Source of the DNA: Fidelibacterota bacterium UBA2125 | GTDB lineage: Bacteria; Fidelibacterota; Marinisomatia; Marinisomatales; S15-B10 | Reading direction: 5' to 3' | Length of the DNA: 13,627 nucleotides | Assembly: GCA_002329125.1 (NCBI GenBank) | Contig: DCXX01000021.1 | Span: forward strand, 1-13,627 | In this document: one piece after another, positions 1-7,901 of the stretch | How positions within the stretch are numbered: the stretch's first letter is position 1 | Layout of the letters: each line of letters begins with the position of its first letter | Translations under genes and position numbers: made by a program | Notes under the pieces: model-generated | Told to the model about the DNA's origin: nothing | Databases searched by the model: none | The model's input: only the letters and a program-made list of their open reading frames with translations

Positions 1-5
1 TGCGT

Positions 6-25
6 GGTAATGCCGTAGCGTTACC
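6..25. repeat. 8-bp stem-loop at the window edge
   Basis: GGTAATGC and GCGTTACC form an 8-bp stem (one G·T pair) around the loop CGTA. There is no immediate T-run after it, so it is not a textbook intrinsic terminator. It could be the end structure of an upstream transcript or part of the leader of the thioredoxin-like gene that starts at 71. The upstream gene is outside the window, so the role cannot be decided. Confidence 0.4.
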
Positions 26-70
26 CCGGTTTATCCATCATAATTTTGTTTAGAGAAAAATGAGGAAATA

Positions 71-853
71 ATGCAACAAGAGTGGAACGAAAGAAGAGAC
101 AGAACCGACAGGCGTTATTCCAATGACCGCCGTGATGGAATTGATCGTCGTTTAGGGGAAGATCGTCGTAAAACAAATATACCGGTAGAAATAGATAATC
201 GTAAAAGTTCGGACCGCCGGAAAGGTACAACCAGAAGAAAGGGTACAGACCAACGTGGGGGCCTGGACAGGCGTTTATTAGTTCCACGCAATGACAAAAA
301 AATAGGCAAAGTGATTCTTGGTGGAATCATTATGGCCGCTCTTGCGCTAAGCTTCCTTTATTACGAAAAAGATATCGCCACAGAAGCTCTTTCTGGAACA
401 ATTGCAGGAATGGAAACACAACAATTGAATATTCTGGGTGGCAAAAATACAAATCTCAAAGAATTGCTTTCCGAAGGCCCGGTTTTATTGGATTTTTGGG
501 CTACATGGTGTGGGCCATGCCTCAAAGAGATGGTGCACCTACAAAGGTTCCATGAAAAATATGAGGGCTATGGCCTTACCATTCTCACCGTCAATCAGGA
601 TTCTCCAAAAAGTATCTCTAAAGTAAGGTCTGTTTTAAAATCGAAAAAATTTTCCTTTATGGTTGCCCTGGATCCCAACGGCAAAATTGCCAAAAGGCTG
701 AATGCCCAACTGATGCCTACAACAATCCTTCTTGATATGGATGGTGTAATCCGCTGGATGCATCAGGGCTACCTTCCCGGAGACGAAATTGAGATCGAAT
801 CCAGAATCCAGGCCCTAATTGGATATCAAGAACCGACGCCCATTACATCTTAA
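71..853 (+). CDS. Membrane-anchored TlpA-like thioredoxin with an N-terminal DRR-repeat tail
   Basis: Predicted thiol:disulfide oxidoreductase of the TlpA/ResA type (260 aa), anchored in the inner membrane with its catalytic domain in the periplasm. Residues 1-75 are a highly charged cytoplasmic tail with about nine DRR or near-DRR motifs (for example at 13-15, 19-21, 25-27, 31-33, 48-50 and 66-68). Residues 81-98 form one membrane helix. The thioredoxin-like domain covers about 113-250, with the active site W146-C147-G148-P149-C150 and the cis-proline P216 in a MPTT context. The ATG has a GAGGA ribosome-binding site 4 nt upstream. The gene overlaps the next one, which encodes an outer-membrane barrel. 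The family usually reduces periplasmic disulfides (cytochrome maturation, thiol repair); a substrate among the CxxC/UxxC Omp28-like neighbours is only an inference. The arginine-rich tail is unusual for TlpA proteins and its role is unknown. Confidence 0.9.
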   Translation: MQQEWNERRDRTDRRYSNDRRDGIDRRLGEDRRKTNIPVEIDNRKSSDRRKGTTRRKGTDQRGGLDRRLLVPRNDKKIGKVILGGIIMAALALSFLYYEKDIATEALSGTIAGMETQQLNILGGKNTNLKELLSEGPVLLDFWATWCGPCLKEMVHLQRFHEKYEGYGLTILTVNQDSPKSISKVRSVLKSKKFSFMVALDPNGKIAKRLNAQLMPTTILLDMDGVIRWMHQGYLPGDEIEIESRIQALIGYQEPTPITS

Positions 854-2549
854 TCCAGTTAATTTGATGCCGCTCCTTTTAGCTTCAGGTTTTTTGACCT
901 CTTTTCTTCCTGGTCAAGCTTCTATTTCTGGTAGCATCACATCCAAATATGCTGATAGCGCCAATGATTTCAATTTTTCAGAGCACCTTTTGGAAGGTAG
1001 AATAAATATGGGCCAATGGTCAGCCTGGACTCAACTTGAGTTCAGCGATCCACCTGAGCTTGGTGTCAACTATAGTGGCCTTAGAAAATTTCGCCTGGAA
1101 TATTTTCACAATAACCTCAGTCTTGAATTTGGTGATGTTTACACTATATGGGGGCGTGGCTTACTCCTTAACCAGATTGACGATCAGGCAATAGACCTGG
1201 ATACAGGCGTACGAGGTCTCCACATAAACTATATGCATGATATATTCAACTTGAATGTCTTAGCTGGAAAACTGAATAGTTGGAAAAGCTCTACCATGGT
1301 TGATGATTTTAGTGATCGCATTCCAAACTATGAAACTGATCACCTTCTTTCCGGTGCTAACCTGGAATCAGAAAGGTTCGGCCCAAGACTGGGTATATCC
1401 TATCTTGAATCAAGGGAAGATCATTACATCCCTTACAACAGGTCAGGCAACCCGGTCAATTTGGACTTGAGACACCGATATGCCGGTACCTACGCCGAAT
1501 ACAGCCATGATCTTTTTGACGCTTTTATCGAGGCCGTATACAGGAGTTCGGCGGATATGGGGCCAGGGACATATCTCTCAGATGGAAAAGGTGTTTATGC
1601 CGGTATTGGAACATACCTGGGAGAATGGTCAGCGGTCATTGATTACAAGAATTACGATTTCAAGCGTCTTCCCCCGGATAAGAATTTTGATTTTGTAAAC
1701 AACTATGATATTTCCATGGATTTCCAGCGTCCCCCTACCGGTGTATATGAGCACACATCACGTCTCATTGGCAGGATAATCCATGAACTGGACCTGAATG
1801 ATGAGGTGGGCACCCAGATCTACATTACAGGCCCTGTAAAGGATTGGTTCAACCTTTCATTAAACCATTCCAGAGCAAGCCGTCACGATATCCTTTCCAT
1901 GAATGAGGATTTCAAATGGAATCCTCAAACAGATAATCGATCTTTCTCAAGTGATTCACCGTTTGCTGATAATTTCACAGATACCTTCGTTCAGATAGAA
2001 GGCGCACTTTTCAGCGATAAGCTACAGTTCAAACTGGGGTTGGATCAGCTTGAAGATGTCCGATCAATAATTACAAACTTTACCATACCCGGTTTTACAA
2101 CAAAGTCATATGAATATGTCTCAGCCCAAACCTTCCCACTTGACATAAATCTGCATCTCCCCTCCCGTTTCAGCCTACAGCTTAAAACTGAATATCAGGC
2201 CATAAAAAAGGGTTATATGAATGACTTTGGTGAAGGGTGGGAATCCCGATCTCTCTATCCTGTGGACACCAAATATAATACCATTGTTTCCCTTGGTGTT
2301 GCCCATTCTCCCAAATGGTCTATCGCTTTTTCTCTAGATCGGACCTCACAGGAATGGGACAAAGAGAATTGGGTATGGGAGCCGAAAGAGTGGAGATCTA
2401 TAGAGATTCTATACAATTTGAACGAGAGTACACGGTTATCACTCATGAGTGGATCTCAGCAAGGAGGCCTTTTGTGTAGTAACGGAGTTTGCAGATATGT
2501 TCAAGATTTTGATGACGGTTATAAGGTCAATGTTAGCTGGGTTTTCTAA
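819..2549 (+). CDS. Predicted outer-membrane beta-barrel protein (DUF6029-like)
   Basis: A 576-residue exported protein. A basic N-terminus (KNRR), a hydrophobic stretch at about 16-33 and an AXA-like end (GQASIS) look like a signal peptide. The rest has alternating hydrophobic/polar strands rich in Tyr, Trp, Phe and Asp and ends in Phe (VSWVF), as outer-membrane barrels do. The segment around residues 100-125, with FGDVYTIWGRGLLLN, resembles DUF6029-type proteins of Bacteroidetes relatives, recalled from family style and not from a search. The start is uncertain. TTG at 819 overlaps the upstream thioredoxin gene by 35 nt and gives the better signal peptide; ATG at 867 lies after the upstream stop but leaves a very short n-region. 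Neither has a strong ribosome-binding site, so translational coupling is plausible. No ligand or transport function can be named. Confidence 0.75.
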   Translation: MDIKNRRPLHLNPVNLMPLLLASGFLTSFLPGQASISGSITSKYADSANDFNFSEHLLEGRINMGQWSAWTQLEFSDPPELGVNYSGLRKFRLEYFHNNLSLEFGDVYTIWGRGLLLNQIDDQAIDLDTGVRGLHINYMHDIFNLNVLAGKLNSWKSSTMVDDFSDRIPNYETDHLLSGANLESERFGPRLGISYLESREDHYIPYNRSGNPVNLDLRHRYAGTYAEYSHDLFDAFIEAVYRSSADMGPGTYLSDGKGVYAGIGTYLGEWSAVIDYKNYDFKRLPPDKNFDFVNNYDISMDFQRPPTGVYEHTSRLIGRIIHELDLNDEVGTQIYITGPVKDWFNLSLNHSRASRHDILSMNEDFKWNPQTDNRSFSSDSPFADNFTDTFVQIEGALFSDKLQFKLGLDQLEDVRSIITNFTIPGFTTKSYEYVSAQTFPLDINLHLPSRFSLQLKTEYQAIKKGYMNDFGEGWESRSLYPVDTKYNTIVSLGVAHSPKWSIAFSLDRTSQEWDKENWVWEPKEWRSIEILYNLNESTRLSLMSGSQQGGLLCSNGVCRYVQDFDDGYKVNVSWVF

Positions 2550-2596
2550 ATATTGCATCCATTGAAAAAAATCATAATCACATAGATTGGGCTGTA

Positions 2597-2615
2597 TTGA
2601 TAAAATTATTATCAA
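2597..2615. promoter_or_regulatory. Perfect 7-bp inverted repeat before the selenoprotein gene
   Basis: TTGATAA-AATTA-TTATCAA is a perfect 7-bp inverted repeat with a 5-nt spacer. It ends 2 nt before the GAGGA ribosome-binding site of the gene at 2626. It could be a dimeric regulator's operator or an RNA stem-loop next to the ribosome-binding site. The half-sites resemble FNR half-sites (TTGAT/ATCAA), but the spacing is 9 nt instead of 4, so an FNR site is not claimed. No convincing promoter hexamers are visible in the 76-nt gap. Confidence 0.4.
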
Positions 2616-2625
2616 CTGAGGAATC

Positions 2626-5600
2626 ATGAGAAATACATCAAAATACCTTCTCCTCTCACTTGTCATTCTTCTCCCCTTTTCCAGTCAGGCCGCCAAAAAG
2701 GCCGCTGTACTGGAAAAACTTACATCCTTCTACTGAGGCTACTGTAAAGTAGCCGGGAGTCTCCTGGAAGAGTGGGCAGATCCAAATTTCGTTGCTGAAA
2801 CTGGTACACATGTTTATGGTGATGGAGGCAATGGAATACGTGGCGGCAACAGGATGGGATATGTAGGTGATGATGTAATGAAGAACTGGATTCAGATTAA
2901 TTATCATACCGGGAGTGGCTCGTTTGCTGATGCAATGGCAGGAGCCTGGCAAGTTCATCAAGACAACTGCACAAATCCTCCCGTTAATGACCGCTGGTAC
3001 AACGATCAAACTGAACCATATCTTCAATGGTTTGGTGGTATACCGGCTTGGAAAACAAATGGTGAGAGCCCGAATGATGAGATGTCTGAACTCAACAATG
3101 ACTTTCTAAATACAGGAGTAGCAGCTGATGATTTTGATCAAGGTTACTATAGTCTCGTAACTATAGCAAAACGCCACCAAGCTGAGGAAACACCCATCAC
3201 CATGTCACTGGATGGCACATCGTTTGTTGACAAAACCGCATCTGTAAAACTGAGCGTAACCAGCACAGATGATCTTTCGGCGAAAAATCTGCGCCTTTAT
3301 GTGGGCGTAACGATGGATTCCGTTGAGTATCAATACGGACAGTATTTGGACTGGAGAGTATGGAATCACCACAACAATATCTTCATCGGCTGGATTGGAG
3401 ATAAAACTTCTGATTGTAATGCAGGTTGCGAAAACGGGCAGGAAATCACTTTGGCAAAAGATACCCCCGTTGATCGTACCTATTCCTGGACCTTAGAGGA
3501 CGCTCCCTCTGAATTGGCCTGGGATCCAAAAAACATGGTTATTTTTGCCTTTATTCAAGATTTTACGGCTCTCGATGCAGGTCTAACAAATGAACCCTCA
3601 ATCCTTCAGGCCGTAAAAATGGTAAGAAGAGATGCAGGAATAGATAAGTCGGCACCGGCCTTAACGTTCAATCCTGCCAATAATGAATTTGGCGTTGCTG
3701 TGGACAGTGATATTACAATTACCTTTGACGAAAAGATCCGTAACGAGGATGACTCTGCTTTGGATAACACCAATGTGGTCGGCCTTATCACGCTGAAGAA
3801 AAATGATGCTACCGGGGACGACATTGCCTTCGATGCATCCATCAACAGCGACAATACTCTTATTACCATCAATCCCACCAATGATTTTAGTGCTGAGCTG
3901 AGAGTCTATGTTGCCATAGGCGCCACAGTGGAGGATAAGGCTGATAATACCATCCAACCAGTAAATATTACATTTACCACGGTGGACAACACGGCTCCTA
4001 CAGCTACCATCGATCCGGCGAATGCCGCAACAGGGATCGCGCCCAGTTCTAACATAACGATCTCTTTGAGTGAACCTGGGCGAAAAACAGATGACTCAGC
4101 TCTTGATAGTTCAGTAGTTACCTTGAAAAAAACCGATACCAGTGGTGACGCCATCGCTTTCACAACTTCTGTCGATGCCGCCCAAAAGGTTATTACAGTA
4201 ACACCCAGCAGCGGTCTTGGGAGCTCACAAACAGTTTATGTCTGTGTCAATGGGGTTGAAGACAATTCAAGCAACGCTCTTGCCGAAACCTGCGCCACAT
4301 TTACAACAGCCGATGCCGACGCCCCCACTGTGAACATGAATCCAAACGATGGAGCCACAGATGTGGCAGTGGACACCAAGGTCACACTCACCTTCAGTGA
4401 ATCCGTTCGAAACTTGGATGACAGTGCATTGGACGACACCAATGTGGACGCTCGTATCACATTTAAATATGAAGATGCCAATGGTTCTGACATCCCCTTT
4501 GACGCCACCATAGACTCCGATAAGAAGACCGTAACTCTTGCCCCTGTTAGCAACCTTGATAATGAAAAGAAGGTCTATGTAGCCATAGGCGCCACGGTGG
4601 AAGACGCCTCAGACAATGCAGTCTCGACAACCAGTGCCACATTCACAACTGTCGCAGCTGGGAGCACTCCTGTTATCTCAGCCGTAAAAGATACTTCGTT
4701 TTCTGAAGACAGGTACGGTACTGTAAATGTCATCGTTACGGACAGTAATGGTGACAAGATAACATTTTCAGTCTCTACCGATACATCCGCTGTTAAAGCC
4801 ACCGTGAAAGAGAGTAATTCCATATCCGCCACACAGTGGCTTGCAAAAATTGAGCTCAAACCTGAAAATAACTGGAACGGAGAATCCTTGATTACCGTTT
4901 ACGCTGATGATGGAACCCTAAAGGTTAGTAGCAACTTCAAGTTAACAGTAAATGCTGTAGATGATGCACCATCATTATTCGAACTCAAAGACCCGATGGA
5001 TTACGCTTTAATAAAGATTACAGATCAAACATACAACGACACTCTGGTCTTCAAATGGGAGGCTTCCACAGATGCTGAAGGTGATACCATCACTTATAAG
5101 TTCAGTGGACGTTGGGGCCTATCTGCTTTGGAGGTTTCTTCTGTAAAAAATGCAACAGAGACCAAAATAGCGTATGCTGATATTTATGCTTCAATGGATC
5201 AGAGCGCTCTTAGCCATTGGACTGATGAATCGGAAATTACAGGAGAATGGGGTATATCAGCCTGTGCAGGTATGTACTGCGTACCACCATCCAATGGACC
5301 TTTCACAATGACAATAAAAGAAAATGTTCTTTCGTTAAATGGTGACAAACAGTTACCTACTGCTTTTAATCTCCTGCAAAACTACCCTAACCCTTTCAAC
5401 CCAGTTACTTCAATCAATTACCAGCTGGCTAGTGATGCTCGTGTAACATTGACCGTGTATGACATTATGGGCCAAAAAATCCGTACTGTTGTCAATGAAG
5501 ACCAATCTGCGGGTTTTCGTTCAATTGTTTGGAATGGAAAAGATAATTACAACAATTCTGTGAGTTCAGGAGTGTATTTTTATCGGCTTCATGCAGGTAA

Positions 5601-5637
5601 TTATATCCAAACGCGAAAAATGATCCTCATGCGATAA
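2626..5637 (+). CDS. Probable selenoprotein: Omp28-like surface protein with UGYC redox motif, Ig-like repeats and T9SS sorting domain
   Basis: One 1003-residue frame if TGA 2734-2736 is read as selenocysteine (U37). Residues 1-22 are a signal peptide. The Omp28/thioredoxin-like domain (about 24-335) holds U37-G-Y-C40. Three bacterial Ig-like (SbsA/Big_5-type) repeats begin near 340, 454 and 563, a cadherin/tandem-repeat-like domain covers about 680-780, and a type IX secretion sorting domain covers about 910-1003 with NYPNPFNP at 919-926. The ATG at 2626 has GAGGA 3 nt upstream. The downstream paralog aligns without gaps across this region: KKAAVLEKLTSFYUGYC against KKNVLGELLTASNCSGC, so U replaces a conserved Cys. 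TGA serves as a normal stop elsewhere in the window (12926, 13261). The protein is expected at the cell surface; oxidoreductase activity is inferred. Alternatives are a point-mutated pseudogene or a sequencing error, but the exact active-site position and downstream hairpin favour recoding. Confidence 0.8.
2734..2736 (+). other. In-frame TGA, predicted selenocysteine codon
   Basis: This is the only interruption of an otherwise open 1004-codon frame. It lies at the first position of a CxxC-type motif (TGA GGC TAC TGT gives U-G-Y-C). The paralog starting at 5652 has Cys44 at the equivalent place, twelve residues after a shared Lys-Lys pair. Confidence 0.75.
2737..2767 (+). promoter_or_regulatory. 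Candidate bacterial SECIS element
   Basis: Two overlapping hairpins follow the TGA directly. The first is GGCTAC (2737-2742) with GTAGCC (2749-2754), a perfect 6-bp stem with loop TGTAAA. The second is CCGGGA-GUC-UCCUGG (2753-2767), a 6-bp stem with one G·U pair. Its loop begins with G at 2759, 22 nt after the TGA, inside the range known for bacterial SECIS elements (roughly 16-37 nt). Opening the top A-U pair gives the loop AGUCU, reminiscent of the AGGUCU loop of E. coli fdhF. The two stems share 2753-2754, so they compete. SelB recognition is inferred and not shown. Confidence 0.6.
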
Positions 5638-5651
5638 ACCTTGAAACTTTT

Positions 5652-6857
5652 ATGAAAGTGAAATCCTTAATCTCAAAAAGTCAATTCTCTTCATCTCTCC
5701 TAGCACTGGTTATGTTAGCCTCAACTCTTGATGGAGCTGTAAAGAAAAATGTTCTCGGTGAACTGTTAACGGCCAGCAACTGTTCCGGCTGCCCTATTGC
5801 CAACCGGGCGCTGGACCATTATCTTGATCCTACACATAGTGACTACGTTGGGGATGAGTTGGCTGAAGACTGGATACTGATTCGTTTTCACTCCGGGGAT
5901 ATTAATTGGGGAGATCCTATGTACCATGCCATCGGTCCACCCGATTATGCTTCAAAGTGCGATGAAGATCCTTCATGCTATCGATTTGGAGTAGCTGGTA
6001 CTCAAAGCAGTGGTGACCCTTACAGCCCAGACTATCTACCCACCCTTTATATTAATGGCGCGATCTCCCCAACTACTGATGCTTTCAAGACAGACGCTAC
6101 AGCCGTACATGCCTCGGAAACTTCCGTTACCATGTCCCTGGAGGGGACGACCTTCGACAGCCTAACTGCTAATATAAAACTTTCCATTTCCAGCGATGAG
6201 GATCTTTCCGGTCAAGATTTGAGGCTTTTCGTGGCCGTCACTATGGACTCAATAGGATATAATGGCGACAACGGTGAAACTGAACATCATGATGTGTTTC
6301 TGGGATGGGTGAACAGTTACTTTAGTGGTGATACGCTGGTTCTGGCAAAAAATGATACTGTTAATAAAACTTACAAATGGACTCTAAGGGTTGATTATCC
6401 AAAAAACAGCCATTATCCAAAAAATGATTCTGAAATGGAGAAAATCACCTGGGATAAAAAAAACATGACAGTTGTGGCTTTTGTGCAAAAAAAATCGGAT
6501 AATGAGATTATCCAAGCCACCCAGATTGCGCGTAAAGATGCTGGATCAGCAAGCGTTTCCCATGAAGAACTTCAACCCTCAGGATTTTCTTTAATGCAAA
6601 ATTACCCCAACCCTTTCAACAGCGGCACAACCATAAGCTACACTTTACCGGAGAAAAGTGATGTTCAAATCATTATCTATTCTCTATTGGGGCAGCCAGT
6701 AAGGACACTAGTGAATAGCAATACTCATAGCGGATTCCATACTGTGAATTGGGATGGCAAAGATAATAGCGGAGATACTGTCAGCGGGGGAATTTATCTT
6801 TACCGGATTCGGACAGCGAACTTCACAGCCGTCCGAAAAATGCTCCTTTTAAAATAA
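5652..6857 (+). CDS. Omp28-like secreted protein with CSGC motif and T9SS sorting domain
   Basis: A 401-residue paralog of the preceding gene's N-terminal part, without the Ig-like repeats. The signal peptide covers about 1-28, followed by an Omp28/thioredoxin-like domain to about 300 with C44-S-G-C47. A second cysteine pair lies in KCDEDPSC near residue 98. The type IX sorting domain starts near 309 with NYPNPFNS at 317-324 and ends in RKMLLLK. The shared block near residue 155 (TMSLEGTTF here, TMSLDGTSF in the neighbour), followed by LRLFVAVTMDS, shows the paralogy beyond the motif. The ATG lies 14 nt after the upstream stop, with no clear ribosome-binding site, so the genes are probably one operon. 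Omp28 of Porphyromonas gingivalis is described as an outer-membrane adhesin; a redox or adhesive role here is inference. Two A8 tracts occur near 6456 and 6487. Confidence 0.88.
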   Translation: MKVKSLISKSQFSSSLLALVMLASTLDGAVKKNVLGELLTASNCSGCPIANRALDHYLDPTHSDYVGDELAEDWILIRFHSGDINWGDPMYHAIGPPDYASKCDEDPSCYRFGVAGTQSSGDPYSPDYLPTLYINGAISPTTDAFKTDATAVHASETSVTMSLEGTTFDSLTANIKLSISSDEDLSGQDLRLFVAVTMDSIGYNGDNGETEHHDVFLGWVNSYFSGDTLVLAKNDTVNKTYKWTLRVDYPKNSHYPKNDSEMEKITWDKKNMTVVAFVQKKSDNEIIQATQIARKDAGSASVSHEELQPSGFSLMQNYPNPFNSGTTISYTLPEKSDVQIIIYSLLGQPVRTLVNSNTHSGFHTVNWDGKDNSGDTVSGGIYLYRIRTANFTAVRKMLLLK

Positions 6858-6866
6858 CGTTCATTT

Positions 6867-6882
6867 AAAGGCTTTAGCCTTT
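6867..6882. terminator. Short stem-loop between convergent genes
   Basis: AAAGGC-TTTA-GCCTTT is a perfect 6-bp hairpin between the + strand operon ending at 6857 and the - strand PrsW-like gene, whose stop codon (6874-6876) lies in the loop. T-richness follows on the + strand (TTTCATTTC) and an AT-rich stretch follows on the - strand. A weak bidirectional terminator is plausible, but neither side has a strong T-run. Confidence 0.45.
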
Positions 6883-7896
6883 CATTTCACGGTCGAGCAT
6901 ATGGATCTGCCACAGATCCTGGCTGGACTGATGCAAAAAGGGCGAAAGAGCCAACATTCCAGATTTTCCTATATTCTTCTCGAGATAGTGAAGTTCATTG
7001 AACTTGTCCTGGATATCCGGGTCCGGCTCTGAATCCATTCCAGCTTCATGCATCATCAATACTCCTTTTGCCCGCATGGAAAGTTCCAAATGAATCCTTA
7101 ACAGGCAGATCATATCAAAAACAACTTCCCCTGGAAAACGACCTTTTACAGATTCAAGATACTGTCCAACGTTGGTATCGCTCACATGACCCTTGTTTAC
7201 CATATCCAGCAAATCCTGATCAGTGTCAAAACCGACTCCCAGCCAGTTCTGCAGGAATGCTTCACTACGTTTAAAAATTACCATAAGCGCCAGAGGCAAG
7301 GTCACCATGGTAATTACAGTAAGCAAAATGGGGTTAAAAAAGAAATGGTTGTAAAAAGAGTGAAAAACAGATGCAGCCAGAAATCCCGGAATGAAGCCGC
7401 CCCACTCACCCCAAATCTTCCTGTCCAGCATTGTTTTTGAAATAATGCCGAAAAGTGTGGTAGTTCCGCCATGCATTATGGCTGTTCCAAAACCACGGAT
7501 AACAAAAATTCCCAGATTAGTATCCTGGTCCAAAACTGTTACATAATAAAGGTTCTCCACAATCGCGAAACCGGCACCCAGTGCAAAGCCATAAATGGCC
7601 GCATCAACGTTAAAACCGATCTTGCTGGTCCGGATAAAATAAACGAGGATAGCTCCCTTAAAAAATTCTTCAACCAGGGGCGCGCCATAACGGGAATATG
7701 TTGTCCAGTCTAAACCACTGTTCTCAACAATGGGGGTATTGACGAAATAGGATACAATTGCTGAAAGCGCCCCGATTACAATAGCAATTACAACCGCTTT
7801 AATTCCCAGAAGTTTGTAGCTGTCCATGAGAATAAATACCAATAGAAGTGCCATCGAAGGCAATAGAGAGACAGCAATCTCTATGATCAGATTCAA
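6874..7896 (-). CDS. PrsW-family intramembrane protease
   Basis: A 340-residue polytopic membrane protein of the PrsW family (related to CAAX-type proteases), which cleaves membrane proteins within or next to the bilayer; B. subtilis PrsW cleaves the anti-sigma factor RsiW. The family motifs are visible: APLVEEFFKG with E76, E77 and K80, GFAIVEN with F110 and E114, and histidines at 142, 179 and 184. About eight hydrophobic segments span residues 1-208, followed by a soluble tail of about 130 residues of unknown role. The start is a TTG 5 nt after the stop of the metallopeptidase gene at 7902, with no ribosome-binding site, so coupled translation is likely; ATG at residue 15 is the next choice. 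The substrate is unknown. The frame ends inside the convergent hairpin. Confidence 0.88.
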   Translation of the reverse strand: MNLIIEIAVSLLPSMALLLVFILMDSYKLLGIKAVVIAIVIGALSAIVSYFVNTPIVENSGLDWTTYSRYGAPLVEEFFKGAILVYFIRTSKIGFNVDAAIYGFALGAGFAIVENLYYVTVLDQDTNLGIFVIRGFGTAIMHGGTTTLFGIISKTMLDRKIWGEWGGFIPGFLAASVFHSFYNHFFFNPILLTVITMVTLPLALMVIFKRSEAFLQNWLGVGFDTDQDLLDMVNKGHVSDTNVGQYLESVKGRFPGEVVFDMICLLRIHLELSMRAKGVLMMHEAGMDSEPDPDIQDKFNELHYLEKNIGKSGMLALSPFLHQSSQDLWQIHMLDREMKG

Positions 7897-7901
7897 AAGA
7901 A

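Noticed and set aside
41..48. Bacteroidetes-type -7 box TAATTTTG upstream of the thioredoxin-like gene
   Set aside because: It matches TAnnTTTG, but no TTTG element is found about 20 bp upstream, and no similar boxes were seen before the other genes, so it is not separable from chance in AT-rich DNA.
60..71. Three-codon mini-ORF (ATG AGG AAA TAA) overlapping the thioredoxin-like start
   Set aside because: The ATG overlaps the ribosome-binding site itself and is most simply a by-product of that sequence.
2597..2615. FNR box from TTGAT and ATCAA halves
   Set aside because: FNR sites have a 4-nt spacer; here the spacing between these halves is 9 nt.
2626..2853. Reassignment of TGA as a sense codon in this genome
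   Set aside because: TGA is the natural stop of the RsbW-like gene (12926) and the STAS gene (13261), each at the expected end of its domain and next to the following start.
2854..5637. Start of the large Omp28-like gene at ATG 2854 (Met77)
   Set aside because: It would remove the signal peptide and the redox motif, although the protein ends in a secretion sorting domain. There is no well-placed ribosome-binding site before it, and the frame is open upstream to 2626 except for one TGA at the active site.
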